Shown here in pieces: positions 20,422 through 25,773 of a stretch of DNA of 25,773 nt. Both the position numbers and the translations under genes were made by a program. Within the stretch, counting starts at the first letter, position 1. Every line of letters begins with the position of its first letter. This DNA is from Byssothecium circinans (Eukaryota; Ascomycota; Dothideomycetes; Pleosporales; Massarinaceae): the NCBI GenBank assembly GCA_010015675.1, contig ML977002.1, positions 88,746 to 114,518 of the forward strand. The letters are read 5' to 3'. Under the pieces are notes generated by a model. The model was not told the DNA's origin and ran no database searches. It saw only the letters and a list, made by a program, of their open reading frames with translations.

Positions 20422-21269
20422 CTACGCATAATAGAATGACTGCGACATCTTCCTTATTAATATGTTAAAGAAGCTAACCTAAACTACTAGTGATAGCTAT
20501 CCCCCTAAGTCGCAATCCTATCTTAACGCTGATAACAAGCTGCAGCTATAGGGTAGCTGTAGGAATAAGGCAGAAGAAGGGAAAGGCTAGTTATAGGGAA
20601 AGAAAATAAGAATAGTATATTTATTAGAATAAGGTATAGAAGGCGCGGGCGTTTAGGTAGTAAAATTATAATTTCCTAACTTAGATAAATTTAATAATTT
20701 TCGCTTAACGTGATACTAATAATGTCGCTATTACGCTAGCGCCTCTAGTAGCTAATTAGACGCTATAAGGTATACCTAGCGAACTATAATTAGATAAAGA
20801 GTAGTACTAATATTAGGTTTTAAGAATAGATAAGATATTTTTTAACTACTATCACTACCGCTACTATAGGGAAATATACCGTCCTTTGCAGAAATGCGGC
20901 ATGTTCCCGCATACAGACGGGTGATACGCCGCATGTTAAATAAAAATACCTAGCGTTACCGCTAAAATGACTAGGAATGATAAGGGGATTATAGCGAATG
21001 AACGCGGGTAAAACATGTAAATAATAAATAGTAGAGTGGTAAGCTAATAGTAGAATAGCTTATTAAACTAAATAGTTTAATAAGCTGATTAAAATAACTA
21101 GCATTACTAAGCCATACTAGCGGTTGAATAAGGAGAGGGGCTAAAAAGATAGCAAGGATAGTATAGGGCTGTAGAAGAGTGGGAAACTATTAAATAGTAA
21201 TAGGTACTATTTAACTAGCCCCGCTAGCCCCCTATCTTTTATAATAACTTTTATTCATCTTTAACTATC
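20422..21269 (+). other. Spacer between gypsy integrase and the extra frame, with a GC-rich hairpin
   Basis: About 850 bases without a secure gene. Short stretches stay open when TAA/TAG are ignored (about 20460-20700 in one frame; the integrase frame also continues to about 20525), so part may be a pol C-terminal tail. At 20894-20934 lies a two-step inverted repeat: ATGCGGC pairs with GCCGCAT and, inside it, CCCG with CGGG. The GC content of this block is striking against the surroundings. Confidence 0.5.
20894..20934. promoter_or_regulatory. GC-rich imperfect hairpin upstream of the extra gypsy frame
   Basis: ATGCGGC (20894-20900) is complementary to GCCGCAT (20928-20934), and CCCG (20906-20909) to CGGG (20918-20921). 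It lies between the integrase and the third frame of the retrotransposon, where a signal for processing or translation of a downstream frame could be expected. The function is only inferred from position. Confidence 0.35.
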
Positions 21270-24200
21270 ATGAGAATCACCATTAGCATGCCCCTAAAGA
21301 TGATTCCTGGACCTGCTTAGCAGCCTTAGCAGCAGTAGATCATAGTTAATATTAGCTCTTATTTAATAACCCTCCTTCCCTATGCACGGGAACTTACCCT
21401 TGATAAAGCCCTTCAACATATTAAGGCTTAGTTAGGTAGTAAGCGCTAGGCCGTATATTGCAAGCTAATAGCGCAATGTTCTTTTTATCTAGATAAAAGC
21501 CTTAATCTATTTTAGTAGTTAGGAAAAGAGATAGAAAAGGATAGTAAAGTAATAAGAATCTAGGGCAGCTTAAATTAATTCTATAAGTACTATTCATAGC
21601 TAAGGAGCGCGTACGATTCTAGGTTAAAATGGCATACTAAGTTAGTTAGCGCGCAGAACTAAGTTTAGACTAGCTATAATACTCTAGAAATCTAGTTTCT
21701 CTCTAAAGCCCTCCTTCCCTTTAGTCCTAAAGTGTAGATATAGCACTAGCTAATAACCTACCTCACCTATATTACTTAGTAGAATATGAAGATGTCTAAT
21801 ATCACGCCCTTTATTAACACGAAGATAATCTAGCGCCTTAGGGTAAAAGCTAACGTTACTACCTAAGACTAAACTATCTATAGCTTAGATTAGGATTTCC
21901 CTTATAAGCTAGCCTATGCCCTCTAATAGTTATAGGATAGTAACGCTCTACTTAAAAAGTGCCCTAAGTTTATCATTAATATCTATGATCTAGCCTATGC
22001 GTATAACTAGTTCAAAGAAATGACTAGCGAAGCCACCTCTAGGATAAATAAGTAGAGGTAGCCCCACCCTTTTATGCTATAAGAAGCCTAGGGGCTATTA
22101 GATAATCTACGAAAGTTCTAACTCTAGATCTATAAGCGCACTAGTTTGCTTATCCCTATGACTTATAATTTAGAATAGGAGATCACTAGGTTAGCTATTA
22201 GTAGTGCTAGCAAAATGCTAGCAGAATATCCTTATACTTAGGAGCACATTAATCATATAATTAACGCGGTTTCTCTAACATCCTCCCCTCGCCTTCAGCA
22301 AGCCTAGCTAATGCGATAGTTTTAGGATGTGCAGATATAATCCCCTAGGTCTTATAGGCGTCGCGCATCTTTAAACGTTACTATAGCAAATGCTCTTTAG
22401 GAAATGTTGAAGCCTAACCTAGTACGTAGAGTAAGGGAGTACATAGTAAATACTTTACTAAATACGCCTACCTTTTGCCTAATAAACCTATAAGCCTTAT
22501 TACTATAGGTGACGCGATCTATGGCTAGGAAAAATTATAAGCATATGCTTACTATAGAAAGCAATAGGCTAGCTATCACGTAGGCTTTAGAGGAAGAGGG
22601 TGATAACTTTAATTAAGAGATAGTTAATAACCTAGATATTAAGGATATTAGGGTTATTAAGAAGGGGGTGAAGTATAGCTATTCCTAGCCTAATTCACTA
22701 TTAAATTAGGCGCTAAAGAACGCTAGGCTACGCTAGTAGGCTATGCATAAGAATAAGCTATACATCCTAACGCTATACTATAATAAAATCTCTAATAGTT
22801 ATAAAGTCTATTTCTAGCATAGTAAAGCTACTATAAGCTATATTAGCGTTACCGTCCACGCCTTATCTAAAGAACGTCTACAGTAGCTCCTTAAGTTGCT
22901 GTACATGAATCATGACTAGTAGGGTGATTTCAAGAATAACCCTTAGATATATATCCTCTTCTAGCGTGGCGCCTATAGATATTGTGATAAGGATTAGCTA
23001 AAGAGCTACTAGTTCTTTCTAGCGTAGTAAAAGTAGTATATGAATTTCAACCACGCTATCTAGTAATTTAGCATGTAAAAGTAGATTACTACCTTCTATA
23101 AGATAGGCATGGTAATTATGGGTAGCATCCTTACCTAGATCTATAAAGACCTAGAGCTTAAGAAGGTGCTTAATAAATTATATAGCATGTATAACTACTA
23201 CCTATAGCGCATCTAGGGTAAATCTAACCTAAGATAGAGCTAGATTATATACTACTCTCCTATCTAGTAGCTTATTTATTCTAATCTAGCTTACTAGGTT
23301 TAGTATATAGTTTTATGAAAATAGTCTTACTTAATTTTATATCTCTACTATACTAAATCTACCTCTCTAGGTGATAACACTGCTTTCAAGCATGTAGATT
23401 ATAACCTAGAGGAAGTCTACTATAATAGGCGCAGCGCTAACATAATTTAGGGGAGTGTGTCCTAGGATAAAGAGGATAAGAAGAACTATACTATCCTATT
23501 TAATAGATTTCACACCTGCCTTAACTAGCATATGGCGTAGAGGAAATCCCTTAGCTAGACCACCTATACCTATATTAAAGGCTAGGTAGATGCGCATGAT
23601 TAGCTACCTAAGTTAAATAATCACATTAAGTACCTATAGTAGATACGCTACCCTTACAAACTTAGGTAGATTTACATTTTAAAACTAACTATCCTTTATA
23701 GCTTAACTAGCCTAGCTACTAAATAGCGCCGCACTATGCTCCTATAGTTTGTTTAAGTCTACAATAATATAAAGTACATAGAGATTCTAGAAATAAGAAC
23801 TTATAATAAGATTGCTATAGCCTACTATAATTATACCATACTACTTGCTACCCCTTTACGGCATCTAAATAAGTATAGTAGCATTAACTAGCCCTTCTTT
23901 AGTACGGCGCCTATTTAATAGACCTTAGCAATTTTACGTGCGTTAGTTTATTAGGAGTGCTAGGATTCTCCTTAAGTCTACTATAAGCTAGCAACATATT
24001 TTAAGGATGACATGACTCGTGATAAGATAAAGGACTAGATCTAGGAGTACTACAAAAATGCAAAGAAGGCTATTCTTGTTAGTTAAGAAGTGTGCAAAGA
24101 AGCTAAGCGTATTACTTATAGGCTAAATCCTACTAAGAGTATTCCTAATTAGTCTTACTTCTTAACCTAAGGAGCTAGGCTACTATTAGGCTAGGATAAC

Positions 24201-24362
24201 AACGTCACTAACGTGAATATTATAGTTAATTAGGCTGTTAACAGGTTTCTTTACCTTTACGGACAGGATCTATTAGAGCGCTGTTAGGCTAAGTTCCACT
24301 AAGATAGGATTCCTAATGTGCCTAAGGAGGAGAATAGTAATAATGATAGGATAGAGATATAA
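21270..24362 (+). pseudogene. Extra ~1,030-codon frame in the gypsy element; possible 2OG-Fe(II) oxygenase-like protein
   Basis: One frame runs from ATG at 21270 to TAA at 24360, all landmarks I checked being in phase, interrupted by TAA/TAG at plausible Gln/Trp positions. It is not gag, protease, reverse transcriptase, RNase H, integrase or envelope-like. The N-terminus is Gln-rich, the first ~600 codons are helical and charged without a recognised domain. The C-terminal half looks globular and conserved: GDNTAFKHVDYNLEEV (His 708, Asp 710), NRFHTCL (His 748), LYSL where a decayed H-G-S fits (Tyr 810 from His, Ser 811 from Gly), and Q/R-RTML with Arg 820-821. HxD, a distal His about 100 residues on and Arg ten residues later is the 2-oxoglutarate/Fe(II) dioxygenase pattern. 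From memory it resembles large uncharacterised fungal proteins. The reading frame is well supported; the fold is a hypothesis. Confidence 0.55.
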
Positions 24363-24417
24363 GATAGTTTGCCTATAGTAGTTAGAATTTCCTTTCTCTC
24401 CTCTTTTCCTTTTGTTT

Positions 24418-24545
24418 TTCTCTCTCTCTCTCTCTCTCTCTTTCTTATAGAGTTGATTTTTAGTTGTTTCTTTTTAGGCTATAGCTAAGGAGAATTAGCT
24501 TGGTTTAGCTGTAGCATTAAGGGGCGATGCTATAGGTATGGGAGG
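24418..24545 (+). promoter_or_regulatory. (CT)n tract and purine-rich tract before the gypsy 3' LTR
   Basis: A pyrimidine run with about 11-12 CT dinucleotides occupies roughly 24418-24443. Just upstream of the 3' LTR, GGGAGG (24540-24545) within TATGGGAGGTTATG is the candidate polypurine tract that primes plus-strand synthesis; AAGGGGCGA at about 24518-24526 is a second purine-rich candidate. Confidence 0.55.
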
Positions 24546-24548
24546 TTA

Positions 24549-24771
24549 TGTACTGTAGTATAGAGTAACTAATAGCTTAACCTATAGTCACGGGGTTAGG
24601 TTAGTATATAGTAGCTAGTTTTAATACCTACTAGGGGGGATAGAATATTCACTACTACTCTTTAATTAATATAGAAAAGAATACAATTACTTTAGCTACT
24701 AAATACATTTTCCCTCTGCGAGTATTCCATACCATGAGCTGAATTATAGTTATGTGAGCTACGCTCGCTCA
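24549..24771 (+). repeat. 3' LTR of the gypsy element (223 bp)
   Basis: Starts TGTACTGTAGTATAGAG and ends GCTCGCTCA, giving canonical TG...CA ends. Same length as the 5' LTR and colinear with it. CTAT follows at 24772-24775. Confidence 0.88.
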
Positions 24772-24775
24772 CTAT

Positions 24776-25617
24776 ATTAATAGGTGCAAATTATTTAAGA
24801 TACTCTTTATTTCTAGAAAGGATTATAACTCTAGAGTTATTAGTATTATTATTAATACTATTATTACTTTCTAGTATATTAGAATTTTCTTTATATCTAA
24901 ATCTAGTAATTATCCTATTTTCTAGGTTATCTATAACTTTATCTAGGTTATTTTTTATAGTATATTTAAAGGTTAGGTTTTCTATAGCGTTTTTAAAGTT
25001 ATAGAAAATTACTTCTTTTATAACTATATCTCTAGCCTATATAGGCTTTTTAGTAGCTATATCTAGTATTTTATAACTATTAAAGTTATTAAAACTTATT
25101 AATACTCCTAGTTTAGCTCTTAGCTCTAGTTTCTTAATTTATATCTTATTTTTATAATAAATAATAGACCCTTAAACTTTCAATAGTTTATAGTTAATAC
25201 TAGAATCTTTATAAGCTAGACTATATAGTATAATACTAGTACTACTATAAAGTATTATATTATATAAATATACTACTATATTTATAGCCTCCTCCTAGAA
25301 ATTATAAGGTAAATTAGAGTTATATAATAGGCTTCTAACTATTTCTAGAATAGTCCTATTAACTCTCTCTATTAAACTATTTTATTCTAGCGTATAAAGA
25401 GTAATAAATTATTATATAATACGCTCTAATTTATAATAGTTATTAAATAAGCTATTATTAAACTCTAGGCCTTAATCTAATTTAATAATCTTAATAGATT
25501 TCTTAGATTACTTTTCTACTTTAGTTTTAAAATTCTTAAAAGTAATAAAGCTATTACTTTTATTCTTAAAGATTTTAAAATCTAAGTATCTAGTAGCTAC
25601 GTTTAATAGAAATAGTA
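24776..25617 (-). pseudogene. Ty1/copia pol pseudogene: integrase core and C-terminal region
   Basis: On the minus strand, from 25610: RYLDFKIFKNKSNSF (family V..LK.KSD.F), then KSIKIIKLD*GLEFNNSLF where the family has I..LR.D.G.EF, and E*NSLIERVNRTILE matching the conserved EQNG..ERVNRT of copia integrases, followed by E*EEAINI, SLAYKD and the GKLGVLI-like C-terminal block RAKLGVLISF. The second catalytic Asp region has lost its Arg to a stop (D*G for D.G), and P/H-rich positions carry TAA/TAG. The frame continues into 13984 after removal of the gypsy element. Upstream it is cut by a MITE at the TA 25618-25619, so the first integrase Asp and gag are off-window. Confidence 0.88.
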
Positions 25618-25619
25618 TA

Positions 25620-25773
25620 ACATAGAGCACCACCGAACCGCGCACACCACCGAACCGCGCAGAAATGCTTGGCAAGGAACATCAACTAGTATTATCTTAA
25701 TAACAAAGCTAAATCTTAATATTTTCTTTTAAAATTTTAAACCTAGATAGATATATATATAAACTAATAGCTA
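25620..25773 (+). mobile_element. Left terminus of another D-family MITE, cut by the window end
   Basis: Starts ACATAGAGCACCACCGA with TA at 25618-25619, and shows the A-type sub-terminal block (ATCTTAATAACAAAGCTAAA). Two terminal units are present with a third core variant, CACCGAACCGCGCACAC. It interrupts copia integrase. About 900 bases of the element should follow beyond the window. Confidence 0.8.

Larger units (their letters stand above)
13989..24771 (+). mobile_element. Ty3/gypsy LTR retrotransposon (10.8 kb) with an extra 3' reading frame
   Basis: Two 223-bp LTRs bound the element, and CTAT is duplicated at 13985-13988 and 24772-24775 (ACTAT, five bases, is equally compatible because of a shared A). 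Removing the element and one duplication restores the copia frame on the minus strand (INI|VDSIDL). In order on the plus strand: leader with repeated motif, gag-protease, RNase H, integrase, ~850-bp spacer, an unexpected ~1,030-codon frame, a (CT)n tract and a purine-rich tract before the 3' LTR. RNase H after protease and before integrase identifies Ty3/gypsy. No reverse transcriptase domain is visible. It is decayed but clearly richer in CG than the surrounding copia element, so it is probably younger. Confidence 0.9.

Noticed and set aside
23391..23513. His 748 (FH) as the distal iron ligand of the putative oxygenase
   Set aside because: It is only 38 residues from the HxD and has no Arg at about +10. 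Tyr 810 (from His) with Arg 820 fits the family spacing better, so His 748 is kept only as a conserved-looking residue.
1..25773. Intact small ORFs, tRNAs or other RNA genes in the AT-rich parts
   Set aside because: Scanning by eye found no cloverleaf with conserved T-arm and no short frame with family similarity. Open stretches are short and explained by low GC or by shadows of decayed transposon frames.

Overview
The window looks like an AT-rich, transposon-packed block of a filamentous ascomycete genome (Pezizomycotina; I cannot fix the genus). Every recognisable reading frame is littered with TAA/TAG (and some TGA) where its family has Gln or Trp codons, and conserved His, Gly, Asp, Cys and Glu are replaced by Tyr, Ser/Arg, Asn, Tyr and Lys. 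This C-to-T/G-to-A decay on both strands is the signature of repeat-induced point mutation (RIP). I see no intact protein gene, tRNA or rRNA.

The oldest layer is a NACHT-WD40 (NLR-like) gene on the minus strand: NACHT part 8308-8625, then 4163-2537 with the rest of NACHT, a helical linker, three 126-bp (42-codon) WD repeats and a C-terminal tail. A Fot1/pogo-like DNA transposon (4164-8305, TA target duplication) split it within a codon; removing the transposon rejoins the frame. The gene's N-terminal part is cut off by a Ty1/copia element, also minus strand, whose 3' LTR lies near 8660-8890 and whose pol lies at 12327-13984 and 24776-25617.

Younger insertions sit inside these: a ~1.07-kb TA-flanked MITE family with GC-rich inverted termini (4298-5365 in the Fot1 element; 9036-11994 in copia; 10588-11694 nested in the latter; fragments at both window edges), a 772-bp solo LTR (9298-10069) with a 5-bp duplication, and two copies of an unclassified ~1.15-kb element (889-2018, 6746-7923), each flanked by a perfect 15-bp direct repeat. 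At 13989-24771 a 10.8-kb Ty3/gypsy retrotransposon with matching 223-bp LTRs sits in copia pol; removing it rejoins that frame too.

The gypsy element is the most interesting item. On the plus strand it carries gag-protease, then RNase H-integrase with no reverse transcriptase visible between them (apparent deletion near 18.25-18.32 kb), then an extra ~1,030-codon reading frame (21270-24362) that is not a standard retroelement protein. Its C-terminal half has an HxD...(H)...R arrangement that may be a 2-oxoglutarate/Fe(II) oxygenase-like core.

Nesting and decay agree: hosts (copia, Fot1 element, outer MITE) are more decayed than what is inserted in them.
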